In this document: positions 18,414 to 27,152 of the stretch, piece after piece | How positions within the stretch are numbered: the first letter of the stretch is position 1 | Layout of the letters: the number at the start of each line of letters is the position of its first letter | Assembly: GCF_025837155.1 (NCBI RefSeq) | Contig: NZ_CP107549.1 | Span: forward strand, 2,976,001-3,040,000 | Length of the DNA stretch: 64,000 nucleotides | Direction: 5' to 3' | Origin: Pseudomonas sp. Z8(2022) | GTDB taxonomy: Bacteria; Pseudomonadota; Gammaproteobacteria; Pseudomonadales; Pseudomonadaceae | Translations under genes and position numbers: made by a program | Notes under the pieces: model-generated | What the model was told of the DNA's origin: nothing | The model's input: only the letters and a program-made list of their open reading frames with translations | Databases searched by the model: none

Positions 18414-19364
18414 ATGCACCAGCACACACTGTCGATAGCCGCCAGCGACGGCACCCCGCTGCACCTTTATCACTGGCACGCCGACGTTCCGCCCAAGGCG
18501 GTGGTGATGATTTCCCACGGTATGGCCGAGCACGCTGCGCGCTACGCCCGCCTGGCCGAGCAACTGGTGCGCGAAGGCTACGCGGTGTACGCGCTCGACC
18601 AGCGCGGCCACGGCCACACTGCCGAAAAAGGCGTGCTCGGCCACTATGCCGACGAGGATGGCTGGGACAAGGTGGTCGGCGACCTGGCCACGCTCAATCA
18701 CCATATCCGCCAACAGCACCCGAGCGCGCCGATCTTCCTGCTCGGCCATAGCATGGGCAGCTACATCGGCATGGCCTATCTGCTGGGGCACAGTTGCAGC
18801 CTGCAGGGCGCCGTACTGTCGGGCTCCAACTATCAGCCCGTGGCGTTGTACAAGGCTGCCCGCCTGATCGCCGGTTTCGAACGCTGGCGCCTGGGTCCCA
18901 AGGGGCGCAGCAAGGTCATCGACTTCCTGTCCTTCGGCTCGTTCAACAAGGCCTTCAAACCCAACCGCACGGCCTTCGACTGGCTCAGCCGCGACCCGGC
19001 GGAAGTGGACAAATACGTGACCGATCCGCTGTGCGGCTTCGTCTGCACCACACAGTTGTGGTGTGACCTGCTCGATGGCCTGCAGTACATCACCCCGACG
19101 GCCAATCTGGCGCAGATCGATGCCGACCTGCCGCTGCTGGTGATCGGCGGCTCACGCGACCCGGTCAGCGACGGCAAGCGCCTGAGTGATCTGGCAGGCG
19201 CCCTGCGCGAGGCCGGCGTGCGCGACGTGCAACTGAAGATTTATCCCGAGGCCCGTCATGAGTTGCTCAACGAGAGTAATCGCGACGAGGTCACCACCCA
19301 CCTGATCGACTGGCTGCAGCAGGCGCTGAGCCAGGATCGAAGCCCAATCAAGGAGTGTCCATGA
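18414..19364 (+). CDS. Alpha/beta hydrolase, monoacylglycerol lipase / lysophospholipase-like
   Basis: 316-residue alpha/beta hydrolase related to monoacylglycerol lipases. It shows the oxyanion HGMAEH, YALDQRGHGHT, the nucleophile elbow GHSMGS, the acidic residue in GGSRDPVSDG, and the catalytic histidine in YPEARHELLNE. AAGGA lies just upstream of ATG 18414, so the longer frame is not used. The stop codon overlaps the phaJ1 start (ATGA), indicating translational coupling. Next to two acyl-CoA ligases and phaJ1, a role in releasing fatty acids from glycerides is reasonable; the lack of a signal peptide points to an intracellular substrate. Confidence 0.88.
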   Translation: MHQHTLSIAASDGTPLHLYHWHADVPPKAVVMISHGMAEHAARYARLAEQLVREGYAVYALDQRGHGHTAEKGVLGHYADEDGWDKVVGDLATLNHHIRQQHPSAPIFLLGHSMGSYIGMAYLLGHSCSLQGAVLSGSNYQPVALYKAARLIAGFERWRLGPKGRSKVIDFLSFGSFNKAFKPNRTAFDWLSRDPAEVDKYVTDPLCGFVCTTQLWCDLLDGLQYITPTANLAQIDADLPLLVIGGSRDPVSDGKRLSDLAGALREAGVRDVQLKIYPEARHELLNESNRDEVTTHLIDWLQQALSQDRSPIKECP

Positions 19365-19831
19365 CCCAGGTAACCAACATCCCCTACGAGGCCCTCGAAG
19401 TCGGCCAGCAGGCGAGCTTCGAGAAACAAGTCGAAGAGCGCGACGTGCAACTGTTCGCCGCCGTCTCCGGTGACAACAACCCGGTGCACCTGGACGCCGC
19501 CTTCGCCGCCGAGACTATGTTCAAGGAGCGCATCGCCCACGGCATGTTCACTGGCGCCCTGATCAGCGCCGCCATCGCCTGCAACCTCCCCGGCCCGGGC
19601 ACCATCTACCTCGGCCAGCAGCTCAAGTTCACCCGCCCGGTGAAGCTCGGCGATACCCTTACCGTGAAGCTGGAAGTGCTGGAAAAACTGCCGAAGAACC
19701 GCGTGCGCATCGCCACCCGCGTGTTCAACCAGGACGGCAAGCAAGTGGTCGACGGCGAAGCCGAAGTGCTCGCCCCGAGCGCCGAGCAGACCGTGACCAT
19801 GCCGCCGATGCCGCAGGTGACCGTAAACTGA
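19361..19831 (+). CDS. phaJ1: (R)-specific enoyl-CoA hydratase PhaJ1 (MaoC-like)
   Basis: Converts trans-2-enoyl-CoA from beta-oxidation into (R)-3-hydroxyacyl-CoA, the precursor for polyhydroxyalkanoate synthesis. 156 residues, the length of P. aeruginosa PhaJ1, with a single hot-dog domain. The hydratase 2 motif is clear: FAAVSGDNNPVHLDAAFA carries the catalytic Asp and His, followed by IAHGMFTGALISA. AAGGAG at 19350-19355 gives ATG 19361 rather than the in-frame GTG at 19355. It overlaps the hydrolase stop by four bases and ends at a stem-loop terminator. The gene order beside fadD2 supports the name. Confidence 0.92.
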   Translation: MTQVTNIPYEALEVGQQASFEKQVEERDVQLFAAVSGDNNPVHLDAAFAAETMFKERIAHGMFTGALISAAIACNLPGPGTIYLGQQLKFTRPVKLGDTLTVKLEVLEKLPKNRVRIATRVFNQDGKQVVDGEAEVLAPSAEQTVTMPPMPQVTVN

Positions 19832-19843
19832 TGCGCTGCAAGC

Positions 19844-19880
19844 TGGTGCGCGACAGCTCTGGCGCGCACCACTTTTGTTC
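19844..19880 (+). terminator. Intrinsic terminator after phaJ1
   Basis: TGGTGCGCG (19844-19852) pairs perfectly with CGCGCACCA (19863-19871) around a 10-base loop and is followed by CTTTTGTTCT. It ends the binding protein-hydrolase-phaJ1 transcript and insulates codB. Confidence 0.8.
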
Positions 19881-19926
19881 TATGCTCACAAACCCTGAGC
19901 GACCTGGCGCTATATAAGTGCATTTC

Positions 19927-19945
19927 TTTGTGCGACTTGCACAAA
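19927..19945 (+). promoter_or_regulatory. Palindrome upstream of the codB sigma-54 promoter (enhancer candidate)
   Basis: TTTGTGC-GACTT-GCACAAA is a perfect 7-bp inverted repeat, 43 bases before the -24 element. It resembles an activator-dimer site; a partly overlapping TGCAT-N6-GTGCG recalls, imperfectly, the NtrC pattern TGCAC-N7-GTGCA. Confidence 0.5.
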
Positions 19946-19986
19946 ACCCTTTGACCATCCCGCCAAGCAGCCTGCCGTGCTGAATT

Positions 19987-20003
19987 CTGGCACGCCCCCT
20001 GCT
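19987..20003 (+). promoter_or_regulatory. Sigma-54 (-24/-12) promoter for codB
   Basis: CTGGCACGCCCCCTGCT matches the consensus YTGGCACG-N4-TTGCW at all but one position, with the diagnostic GG (19989-19990) and GC (20001-20002) separated by exactly 10 bases. The predicted start site is about 27 bases before the codB ATG at 20041. Sigma-54 needs an enhancer-binding activator, NtrC being the obvious candidate for a nitrogen-scavenging operon. Confidence 0.75.
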
Positions 20004-20040
20004 ATCGCCAAGGCCTCACCCTCTTACCGGAGCCAGGTCC

Positions 20041-21312
20041 ATGAGCAATGTCACCCCCGATAGCGACTACCCCCTGAGCGAGGTGCCCAACGGCGCGCGC
20101 AAGGGGCTGTTCTCCACCGCCATCCTGTTGTTCGGTTTCACCTTTTTCACCGCCACCATGTTCGCCGGCGGCAAGATCGGCATGGCCTTCGATTTCACCA
20201 CGCTGATCTGGGCGGCAGTGATCGGCAACCTGCTGCTCGGCCTGTATGCCGCAGTGCTGGGCCTGATCGCCTGCCGCAGCGGCCTGAATTCGGTACTGAT
20301 GGGGCGTTTCTGCTTCGGTGAGGTGGGCAGCAAGCTGTCCGATATGCTGCTGGGCTTCACCCAGATCGGCTGGTACGCCTGGGGCACGGCGACCATCGCC
20401 ATCGTCCTGGTGAAGATCCTCGGCCTGCCCGAAGGCCTGACCATCCCGTTGATGGTGCTGTTCGGCTTCGGTTTCTGCCTGACCGCCTTCGTCGGCTACA
20501 AGGGTCTGGACCTGCTCTCGCGCATCGCCGTACCGGCCATGCTGGTAATGCTGGTGGCCTCGCTGTGGATCGCCACCCGTGATATCGGCGGCCTTGCCGG
20601 TCTGCTCGCGGTCGAGCCCTCGGAGAGCATGAGTCTGAGCGTGGCCATCACCCTGGTGTTCGGCACTTTCGTCAGCGGCGCCACCCAGGCCACCAACTGG
20701 ACGCGCTTCGCCAAGAGCGGCCGGGTCGCGGTGCTGGCCAGCATGGTCGGCTTCTTCATCGGCAACGGCCTGATGATCATTGCCGGAGCCTATGGCGCGA
20801 TCGTCTACCAGCAACCGGATGTGGTCGAGGTGCTGGTGCTGCAGGGGCTGTCCATGGCCGCCGTGGTCATGCTGTTCCTCAATCTTTGGACCACCCAGGA
20901 CAACACCATCTACAACTTCGCTGCAGCCGGCTGCAACCTGCTGCGCACCGGCAAGCGCAAGACCGTGACCCTGGCAGGTGCCGGTATCGGCACGCTGCTG
21001 GCCATCGGCGGCATGTACGAGATGCTGATTCCCTTCCTGATCCTGCTCGGCTCGATCATTCCGCCGATTGGCGGCGTGATCATGGCCGATTTCTTCTACG
21101 GCCACCGGTCGCGCTATCCGAAACTGGCCGATGTGCGTCTGCCGGCGTTCAACTGGGTCGGCCTCGGCGCCTACCTGATCGGCGCGCTGAGCGCCTACTT
21201 CTCGCCCTGGATCGCCCCGCTGGTAGGTATCGCCGTGGCGGCCGTGACCTATGTCGTGCTGTTCGAGGCAAACAAGGCACTGGTTGGCCGTCAGCAGGTC
21301 GCTGGCGCGTGA
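20041..21312 (+). CDS. codB: Cytosine permease CodB (NCS1 family)
   Basis: Inner-membrane importer of cytosine, 423 residues with about twelve helices. Recognisable NCS1/CodB features are the amphipathic N-terminus with DYPLSEVPNGARKG, TFFTATMFAGGKIGMAFDF in helix 1, and LWTTQDNTIYNFAAAG in the substrate region. It heads the operon codB-pucR-codA: its stop overlaps the GTG start of the regulator (GTGA). A sigma-54 promoter lies 38 bases upstream. Import and deamination of cytosine release ammonium, which fits nitrogen control. Confidence 0.93.
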   Translation: MSNVTPDSDYPLSEVPNGARKGLFSTAILLFGFTFFTATMFAGGKIGMAFDFTTLIWAAVIGNLLLGLYAAVLGLIACRSGLNSVLMGRFCFGEVGSKLSDMLLGFTQIGWYAWGTATIAIVLVKILGLPEGLTIPLMVLFGFGFCLTAFVGYKGLDLLSRIAVPAMLVMLVASLWIATRDIGGLAGLLAVEPSESMSLSVAITLVFGTFVSGATQATNWTRFAKSGRVAVLASMVGFFIGNGLMIIAGAYGAIVYQQPDVVEVLVLQGLSMAAVVMLFLNLWTTQDNTIYNFAAAGCNLLRTGKRKTVTLAGAGIGTLLAIGGMYEMLIPFLILLGSIIPPIGGVIMADFFYGHRSRYPKLADVRLPAFNWVGLGAYLIGALSAYFSPWIAPLVGIAVAAVTYVVLFEANKALVGRQQVAGA

Positions 21313-22532
21313 GTCTGACCGTCGCCGACGTACTCGCCCTGCCCGGCCTGGCCAGCATGCACCTGCGTGCCGGCCAGGCCGGGCGCGACAATGCCGTGCG
21401 CTGGCCCTATGTGGCCGAGAACGAAGGCATCGCCGACTGGGTGATGGGCGGCGAACTGATCTTCGTCACCGGCATCAACCACCCGCGCGACGAAGCCAAC
21501 CTGCTGCGTCTGGTACGAGAAGGCCATGAACGCGTGGTCGCCGGCCTGGTCATCCTCACCGGCGCCGAGTTCATTCAGAGCATCCCACCCAGCGTCATCG
21601 CCGAGGCCGAGCGCCTGAACCTGCCACTGATCGAGCAGCCCTACGCACTGAAGATGGTGGTGGTCACCCAGGCCATCGGCACCGCGCTGGTGCAGGCGCA
21701 GCAGCTCGGCCGCTCGCGCCAGCACGTGCTGGAACAGGTGCTCGACGGCGACTACCAGTCGCTCGAGGTGTTGCTGCAACGCGGCGACAGCCTCGGCCTG
21801 GCACTGCACGTGCCGCGTCAGGTGGCACTGCTGCGCCTCGACGGCAGCGAGCAACTGTTCGGCGACCTGCCGGACGAAGACGCCGAGCGCCAGCTGCAGA
21901 GTCGCCAGCAACTGCTGCAACGGCGCCTGGAACAATGCCTCGGCGAACTGGGTGACGTGCTGCCACTGGTCAGCCAGGGCCGCCACTGGATTGCCCTGCT
22001 GCCCTGCAGCGATGCCCACGCCGAAGCACGCAACCGTCAGGCCATGACCACGCTGCTCGATGAGCTGCGCCCGCAACTCGGCCCACTGCGCCTGTTCCTC
22101 GGTCTCGGCAGCGCCGGTTGCGATGCACCGCGCCTCGCCCAGGGGCTGGGTGAGGCACGCCAGGCCCTGAGCGTGGCGCAGCGCTTTCCCGAGCGCCTGG
22201 GCCTGTGCAGTTTCAATGAGCTGGGCGTATTGGAATTGCTCGGTGCGATTCGCGACCGCAGCCTGCTCGATCGCTTCGTCGAACGCGTGGTCGGCCCGCT
22301 GATCGGCGATGACTCGCGCCATCAGCCGGTACTGATGCCGACCCTGGAAGCCTGGTTCGCCGAGAACGGCAACCTGGCCCTGGCCGCGCAACGCCTCAAT
22401 GTTCACCGCAATACCCTGAGCTACCGTCTGCAGCGCATCGAAGCGCTGACCGGCTGCTCGTTCGAAGACCCGCACGACCGCCTGAACATCAGCGTCGCGC
22501 TGTTGATCCGGCGCCTGTCGTCGCCTGCCTGA
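21309..22532 (+). CDS. PucR-family transcriptional regulator
   Basis: 407-residue regulator of the PucR/CdaR class, which control purine and related nitrogen catabolism. N-terminal PucR domain (VADVLALPGLASMHLRAG onward), a variable middle, a GGDEF-like CdaR region, and a C-terminal helix-turn-helix (LAAQRLNVHRNTLSYRLQRIEALTG, about residues 358-382). The start is GTG 21309, overlapping the codB stop; a much longer open frame runs upstream through codB in another frame and is not real. It sits between permease and deaminase genes, so cytosine or a pyrimidine is the likely effector. Confidence 0.9.
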   Translation: MSLTVADVLALPGLASMHLRAGQAGRDNAVRWPYVAENEGIADWVMGGELIFVTGINHPRDEANLLRLVREGHERVVAGLVILTGAEFIQSIPPSVIAEAERLNLPLIEQPYALKMVVVTQAIGTALVQAQQLGRSRQHVLEQVLDGDYQSLEVLLQRGDSLGLALHVPRQVALLRLDGSEQLFGDLPDEDAERQLQSRQQLLQRRLEQCLGELGDVLPLVSQGRHWIALLPCSDAHAEARNRQAMTTLLDELRPQLGPLRLFLGLGSAGCDAPRLAQGLGEARQALSVAQRFPERLGLCSFNELGVLELLGAIRDRSLLDRFVERVVGPLIGDDSRHQPVLMPTLEAWFAENGNLALAAQRLNVHRNTLSYRLQRIEALTGCSFEDPHDRLNISVALLIRRLSSPA

Positions 22533-22543
22533 GAGGAACCAAG

Positions 22544-23779
22544 ATGATCATCCACAACGCCCGCCTGCGCGGCCGCGATGGCCTGCACCGCATCACCCTG
22601 GACGGCGAGCTGATCGCCCGCATCGAGCCGCAGCAGAACGCCCCCGTCATCGCCGCTGGCGACCTGGACGCGGCCGGCAACCTGGTGGTGCCGCCCTTCG
22701 TCGAGCCGCACATTCACCTCGACGCCACCCTCACCGCCGGCGAGCCGGCGTGGAACATGAGCGGCACGCTGTTCGAGGGCATCGAGCGCTGGGCCGAGCG
22801 CAAGGCGCTGGTCACCCATGACGACACCAAGACCCGCGCCAAGAAGACCATCGACATGCTGGTCGACCACGGCATTCAGCATGTGCGCACCCACGTCGAC
22901 GTCACCGACCCGACTCTGGCCGCGCTCAAGGCCATGCTCGAAGTGCGCGAGGAAACCCGCCACCTGATCGACATGCAGATCGTCGCCTTCCCGCAGGAGG
23001 GCATCGAGTCCTTCGCCAATGGTCGCGCGCTGATGGAACAGGCCATCGAGCTGGGCGCCGACGTGGTCGGCGGCATTCCGCATTTCGAGAACACCCGCGA
23101 CCAGGGCGTGTCGTCGATCAAGTTCCTCATGGATCTGGCCGAGCGCACCGGCTGCCTGGTGGACGTGCACTGCGACGAGACCGACGACCCGCAGTCGCGC
23201 TTTCTCGAAGTGCTGGCCGAAGAAGCCCGCGTGCGCGGAATGGGCGCACGTGTCACCGCCAGCCACACCGTGGCCATGGGCTCCTACGACAACGCCTACT
23301 GCTCCAAGCTGTTCCGCCTGCTGAAGATGAGCGGCATCAGCTTCATCTCCTGCCCCACCGAGAGCATCCACCTGCAGGGGCGTTTCGACACCTTCCCGAA
23401 ACGCCGCGGGCTGACCCGCGTGGCTGAACTGGATCGTGCCGGGATGAACGTGTGCTTCGGCCAGGATTCCATCGTCGACCCCTGGTATCCGCTGGGCAAC
23501 GGCAACATCCTGCGCATCCTCGAAGCCGGCCTGCATATCTGCCACATGCTCGGTTACGAGGATCTCAAGCGCAGCCTGGACCTGATCACCGACAACTCGG
23601 CGCGTGCCCTGGCCCTCGGTGAGCGTTACGGTCTGGAAGCGGGCCGTCCGGCCAACCTGCTGATCCTGTCGGCGCCGGACGATTACGAAATGGTACGCAG
23701 CCAGGGCCACGCGCTGGTGTCGGTGCGCCATGGCAAGGTGCTGATGCGCCGCACCCCGGCCAGCATCGAGCGCGCCTGA
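22544..23779 (+). CDS. codA: Cytosine deaminase CodA
   Basis: Hydrolyses cytosine to uracil and ammonia in the cytoplasm; amidohydrolase superfamily metalloenzyme, 411 residues. Metal and catalytic residues are in place: His56 and His58 (EPHIHLD), His209 and Glu212 (VDVHCDETDD), His241 (ASHT) and Asp308 (FGQDSIVDPWYPLGNGN). GAGAGGA precedes ATG 22544, 11 bases after the regulator gene. Last gene of the codB-pucR-codA operon; a REP-like repeat follows closely. Confidence 0.94.
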   Translation: MIIHNARLRGRDGLHRITLDGELIARIEPQQNAPVIAAGDLDAAGNLVVPPFVEPHIHLDATLTAGEPAWNMSGTLFEGIERWAERKALVTHDDTKTRAKKTIDMLVDHGIQHVRTHVDVTDPTLAALKAMLEVREETRHLIDMQIVAFPQEGIESFANGRALMEQAIELGADVVGGIPHFENTRDQGVSSIKFLMDLAERTGCLVDVHCDETDDPQSRFLEVLAEEARVRGMGARVTASHTVAMGSYDNAYCSKLFRLLKMSGISFISCPTESIHLQGRFDTFPKRRGLTRVAELDRAGMNVCFGQDSIVDPWYPLGNGNILRILEAGLHICHMLGYEDLKRSLDLITDNSARALALGERYGLEAGRPANLLILSAPDDYEMVRSQGHALVSVRHGKVLMRRTPASIERA

Positions 23780-23792
23780 CGCTCAGATGAGG

Positions 23793-23850
23793 AAGGAGCT
23801 GTAGCCGCGATAACCTCCATACGGATCGCGGCTAAAGCCGCTCCTACACG
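23793..23850. repeat. REP-like palindromic element 1
   Basis: Two facing arms, GGAGCTGTAGCCGCGA and TCGCGGCTAAAGCCGCTCC, form the GTAGGAGCGGCTTTAGCCGCGA-type repetitive extragenic palindrome common in Pseudomonas. The left arm is slightly degenerate. It may end the cod operon transcript. Confidence 0.8.
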
Positions 23851-23971
23851 TCTACTTTTCCGCATGCTGGGGTCACGTCGTCGCTCAAGCCATTCCTTGG
23901 CACATCGCCCAGTTTGATCCCCCATAAACGGCAGAAGAGCAAACAGCATAATCCTCATGCAAACAGCGACC

Positions 23972-24032
23972 GTGGGAGCGGCTTCAGCCGCGATTACCCA
24001 TAAAAAGCTCGCGGCTGAAGCCGCTCCTACAG
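23972..24032. repeat. REP-like palindromic element 2
   Basis: GTGGGAGCGGCTTCAGCCGCGA and its near reverse complement TCGCGGCTGAAGCCGCTCC.. face each other across about 16 bases, the same repeat family as 23793-23850. It lies immediately after the convergent efflux operon. Confidence 0.85.
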
Positions 24033-24044
24033 AAGCGAGGCGCC

Positions 24045-24896
24045 CTACTGCAGGCGCACGCTGGCGGTCATGCCGGCGCTCAGCACCGTACCCTCAGGGA
24101 TCCGGTCGAGCCTGATACGCACCGGAATGCGCTGCGCCAGACGCACCCAGTTGAAGGTCGGCTCGACATCGGCCAGCAATTGCCCGTCCGGGCTGGCGTT
24201 GCGGTCGGTGATACCACGGCTGATGCTTTCCACCTCGCCGCGAATCTGCTGGTCCCCGCCCATCAGCCACACCTCCACCGGGGCGCCAACCTGTATGCGC
24301 GGCAACTTGGTTTCCTCGAAATAGGCCTGTACGTAGAACGACTGGGTGTCGACCAGCGCCATCACCGCCTGCCCGGCATTCACGTAGTTACCCTGCGCCA
24401 ACACCAGATTGGTGATCTGCCCATCGCGAGGGGCGTGCACTTCGCTGCGTGCCAGATTCAGCTCGGCCATGCGCAGATCGGCCTGTGCTTCACGGTATTC
24501 GCTGCGCGCCATCTCGGCATTGATCTGCGCGTTCTCCAGCAGCTCGGCACTGATAGCCCGGGCACCCAGGCGGGAACGGCGCGAAGCTTCGTGCTCGCGC
24601 AGGCTCAACTGCTGGCGGCGAATGTCCGCGACCGCCCTGGCCTTCTCCACCGCCGCCTGATAGCGGTCGCGATCGATGGTCATCAGCAGATCGCCCGCCT
24701 TGACCTGCTGGTTGTCGCGCACCTTGAGCTCCACTACCCAGCCGGACACATCCGGGGCGATGGTCACAACATCGGCGCGCACACGAGCATCGCGCGTCCA
24801 GGGCGAGTACATGTATTGCTGCCAGATCCAGGAACCGGCGAAGATCGCGGCGGCAACCATGGCCAGGGTGACGCCGACGCGGATGGTCGAACGCAT
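24045..24896 (-). CDS. Membrane-fusion protein of an AaeAB-like efflux pump (HlyD family)
   Basis: Periplasmic adaptor, 283 residues, with one N-terminal membrane anchor (about 5-26), a biotinyl-lipoyl-like half (VVTIAPDVSGWVVELKVRDNQ), a coiled-coil hairpin (about 75-150) and the second lipoyl half beginning near VHAPRDGQI. This resembles p-hydroxybenzoate efflux subunit AaeA. ATG 24896 is 10 bases after the AaeX-like gene. Last gene of a three-gene operon (AaeB-, AaeX- and AaeA-like). Confidence 0.88.
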   Translation of the reverse strand: MRSTIRVGVTLAMVAAAIFAGSWIWQQYMYSPWTRDARVRADVVTIAPDVSGWVVELKVRDNQQVKAGDLLMTIDRDRYQAAVEKARAVADIRRQQLSLREHEASRRSRLGARAISAELLENAQINAEMARSEYREAQADLRMAELNLARSEVHAPRDGQITNLVLAQGNYVNAGQAVMALVDTQSFYVQAYFEETKLPRIQVGAPVEVWLMGGDQQIRGEVESISRGITDRNASPDGQLLADVEPTFNWVRLAQRIPVRIRLDRIPEGTVLSAGMTASVRLQ

Positions 24897-24906
24897 GCTT
24901 TTCTCC

Positions 24907-25110
24907 TTACCGTCCCAGCACAGCGATCACCGCCGCCAGGACACAGACATACAGGGCACAATCGAACAGGGCTTCGTGCCAGATCCAGCTCGCCAGCCCG
25001 ACGCGCTGCAACCCCAGGCGCAACACACCGGTCAGCAGCAACGCCAAAAGCGCGTAAGCCGCCATCGGGCTGAGCAATACGCCGCCCAGCGACCATTCAT
25101 GCAAACCCAT
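24907..25110 (-). CDS. AaeX-like small membrane protein (DUF1656)
   Basis: 67-residue protein with two hydrophobic helices (about 9-30 and 46-65). DUF1656 proteins are regularly encoded between FUSC-type pumps and HlyD adaptors. It overlaps the end of the upstream pump gene by 14 bases, so translation is probably coupled. Its precise role in the pump is not known. Confidence 0.87.
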   Translation of the reverse strand: MGLHEWSLGGVLLSPMAAYALLALLLTGVLRLGLQRVGLASWIWHEALFDCALYVCVLAAVIAVLGR

Positions 25111-27076
25111 GGGCTTCTCCCTTCAGATCACACCAGTGGCGCCAGCCGTTGTGCAGCTGCAACAGCGCTGCCTGGGCCAGACGCCTATCCACACTCTGGC
25201 TGCAGCTACGCAAGACCTTCAGCAACTCGGCCACCGGCTCGTCGAGTAACCGCTCGTGCGCAGGCGCCGGGCCTCGCGCCAACGCCTCCTCCAGGTGACG
25301 CAGAAAGCGCTGCTGAGCCTGCTGCAGGGCCTCATCGGCATTGGCCAGGCATTTGCGCAGGTGCAGCAGCTCGTCGCCCAGATCGAGACCGGCCACGCCA
25401 TCGTCCCAGCGGTTGCGCGTCCGATCCGGCCGCGCCGGATAGTGTCGCGCCAGCTGGATCAGGCGATCGGCCATTCGCCCGCCGAACCAGTTTTCGGCAC
25501 GCCCCGGATCGCGCCGGGTCAGACGCCCGAGATCGTCCAGAATCGCCTGCATCAAACGCCGGCCATGCCAGACCGGATCGCGCAGTACCACCAGCTTGAA
25601 GGCCATCACCGCGCAGCCCACTCCGATCAGCATGCCCGGGACCTCGTTGAGGAAGAACTCGACGTTGTAGCCGACTCCCGGTGCGGGCAGGCAGAGCACG
25701 ATGAAATGCAGGCAGAACGAGGTCGAAGTCGCCGCCGTCGCCGGCCTGGCCATGCCCAGCACACCGACGAACAGCGGCACACCGAGCACCAAGCAGAGCA
25801 TCACGAAGCCATCGATCTGCGGCATCAGAATCTGCCCGACGAAGAACGCCACCGGCAGTGCGAAGAAGATGCCACGCAGAAACATCATGCCGATCTGCGG
25901 CGCAGCTTCGAGCCGGGCAAACAGGCTGCACACCACACAGGCCAGCAGCAGTGCGCTAGTAGCATGAGGCCAGCCGGTAGCCAGCCAGAAGGCTGCCAGG
26001 ACAAGAAAGGTCAGCGCACTGCGCGCCCCATACACCAGCGCACTTTGCCAGTCGTAATGCCAGGACAGGGCTCGCGGCGCATCCGCCGGCGCCCTGCCCT
26101 CCTCGACGGCACGCAGGGCACGGGTGGCATCCTCGATACGAATCAGCAGCACCATCAGCCTGTCCAGACACAGTTGCTGAGCGCTGCTCAGCGTATGCTC
26201 CTGGCCCGCCTGGCGCAGTTGCTCGACCAACACCTGCAAACCTTCCGGATGCTCCTGCTGCAGGCGCTCGCCCACCTCCTGCAGCCAGGGTGCGACGTCC
26301 TGCGTCTCGGCGCTGCTCAACTGCCGCGCCACACCACGGGCCAGGCGCAACATGCCGAGCAGATCGCGACTCAGCACCCGCAGTGCAACGGCGCGCTGAC
26401 GACCACGCGCGCCCTCGAACCAGGCATGCTCTCGCTGGGCATCCACGGCGACGATGCGCGCCAGTACTTCCAGCAGACCTTGTCGCGTCTGGGTTTCCCC
26501 GGTCAGCGCCTGGCGCGCCGCCGTTACGCCAGCCTGCCAGGCGTCGCGAGCCTGCCGGACCAGCTGCCGTTCGACGCGCTGCGGCCAGAGCAGCGCACTA
26601 CTCAGGGTCGCGCAGATGATGCCCAGGCAGATTTCCGTACAGCGGGCGATGGCTTCATCGAAGATCACCTGGGGCTTGCCAACAGCGGGCAAGGCAATGA
26701 TCGCGACCGTGTAGCCGGCGAGCACGAAGGAATACGACCAGGCACTGCGCAACATGGTCGAGGAAGCCGTGCACAGTCCCAGCCACAAGGCGAATGCCGG
26801 CACGAACAGCAATGGTGCCTGGGCGAACAGCCCCATCATCACCACGGCCATGAAGGTTCCGACCAGAGTGCCGAGCAGTCGCGCCAACCCCTTTTGCACC
26901 ACCATGCCGGACAACGGCTGGGCGACGATGAACGCTGTCATCAGCGCCCATTGCGGCTGCTCCAGACCGAAACGCAGTGCGCACCACAACGCCAGACCGC
27001 CGCCGAGCAGGGTCTTGATGGCGAACTGAATGGCTTGCGAGCTCGGTGCAAGGAACACCAGCAGGGAATCACGCAC
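25097..27076 (-). CDS. FUSC-family efflux transporter (AaeB-like)
   Basis: 659-residue inner-membrane protein with two FUSC modules, each a hydrophobic multi-helix block (about residues 15-165 and 350-490) followed by a soluble part. The architecture is that of AaeB, the pump for aromatic carboxylic acids; in pseudomonads such pumps are linked to tolerance of aromatic acids. The start is GTG 27076 with AGGTAG eight bases upstream. First gene of the operon; a SlyA/MarR-like palindrome lies at 27153-27164. Substrate not proven. Confidence 0.87.
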   Translation of the reverse strand: MRDSLLVFLAPSSQAIQFAIKTLLGGGLALWCALRFGLEQPQWALMTAFIVAQPLSGMVVQKGLARLLGTLVGTFMAVVMMGLFAQAPLLFVPAFALWLGLCTASSTMLRSAWSYSFVLAGYTVAIIALPAVGKPQVIFDEAIARCTEICLGIICATLSSALLWPQRVERQLVRQARDAWQAGVTAARQALTGETQTRQGLLEVLARIVAVDAQREHAWFEGARGRQRAVALRVLSRDLLGMLRLARGVARQLSSAETQDVAPWLQEVGERLQQEHPEGLQVLVEQLRQAGQEHTLSSAQQLCLDRLMVLLIRIEDATRALRAVEEGRAPADAPRALSWHYDWQSALVYGARSALTFLVLAAFWLATGWPHATSALLLACVVCSLFARLEAAPQIGMMFLRGIFFALPVAFFVGQILMPQIDGFVMLCLVLGVPLFVGVLGMARPATAATSTSFCLHFIVLCLPAPGVGYNVEFFLNEVPGMLIGVGCAVMAFKLVVLRDPVWHGRRLMQAILDDLGRLTRRDPGRAENWFGGRMADRLIQLARHYPARPDRTRNRWDDGVAGLDLGDELLHLRKCLANADEALQQAQQRFLRHLEEALARGPAPAHERLLDEPVAELLKVLRSCSQSVDRRLAQAALLQLHNGWRHWCDLKGEAHGFA

Positions 27077-27152
27077 GACGGCTACCTGAATGAATCTCAG
27101 CTCTGAACATAGCTGCAGCGATTGGGTTACGCTTCCGTGTGAAGCGCAATTA

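Noticed and set aside
20886..21308. N-terminal extension of the PucR-family protein
   Set aside because: It lies within codB in another frame and does not resemble the family; GTG 21309 begins exactly at the PucR domain.
23780..24044. Possible CRISPR array from repeated GGCTGAAGCCGCTCC-type units
   Set aside because: Only two palindromic pairs, unequal spacing and no regular spacers; they are REP-like elements.
25256..27106. 616-codon plus-strand frame opposite the FUSC pump
   Set aside because: Composition of an antisense shadow; the minus strand encodes a two-module membrane transporter.
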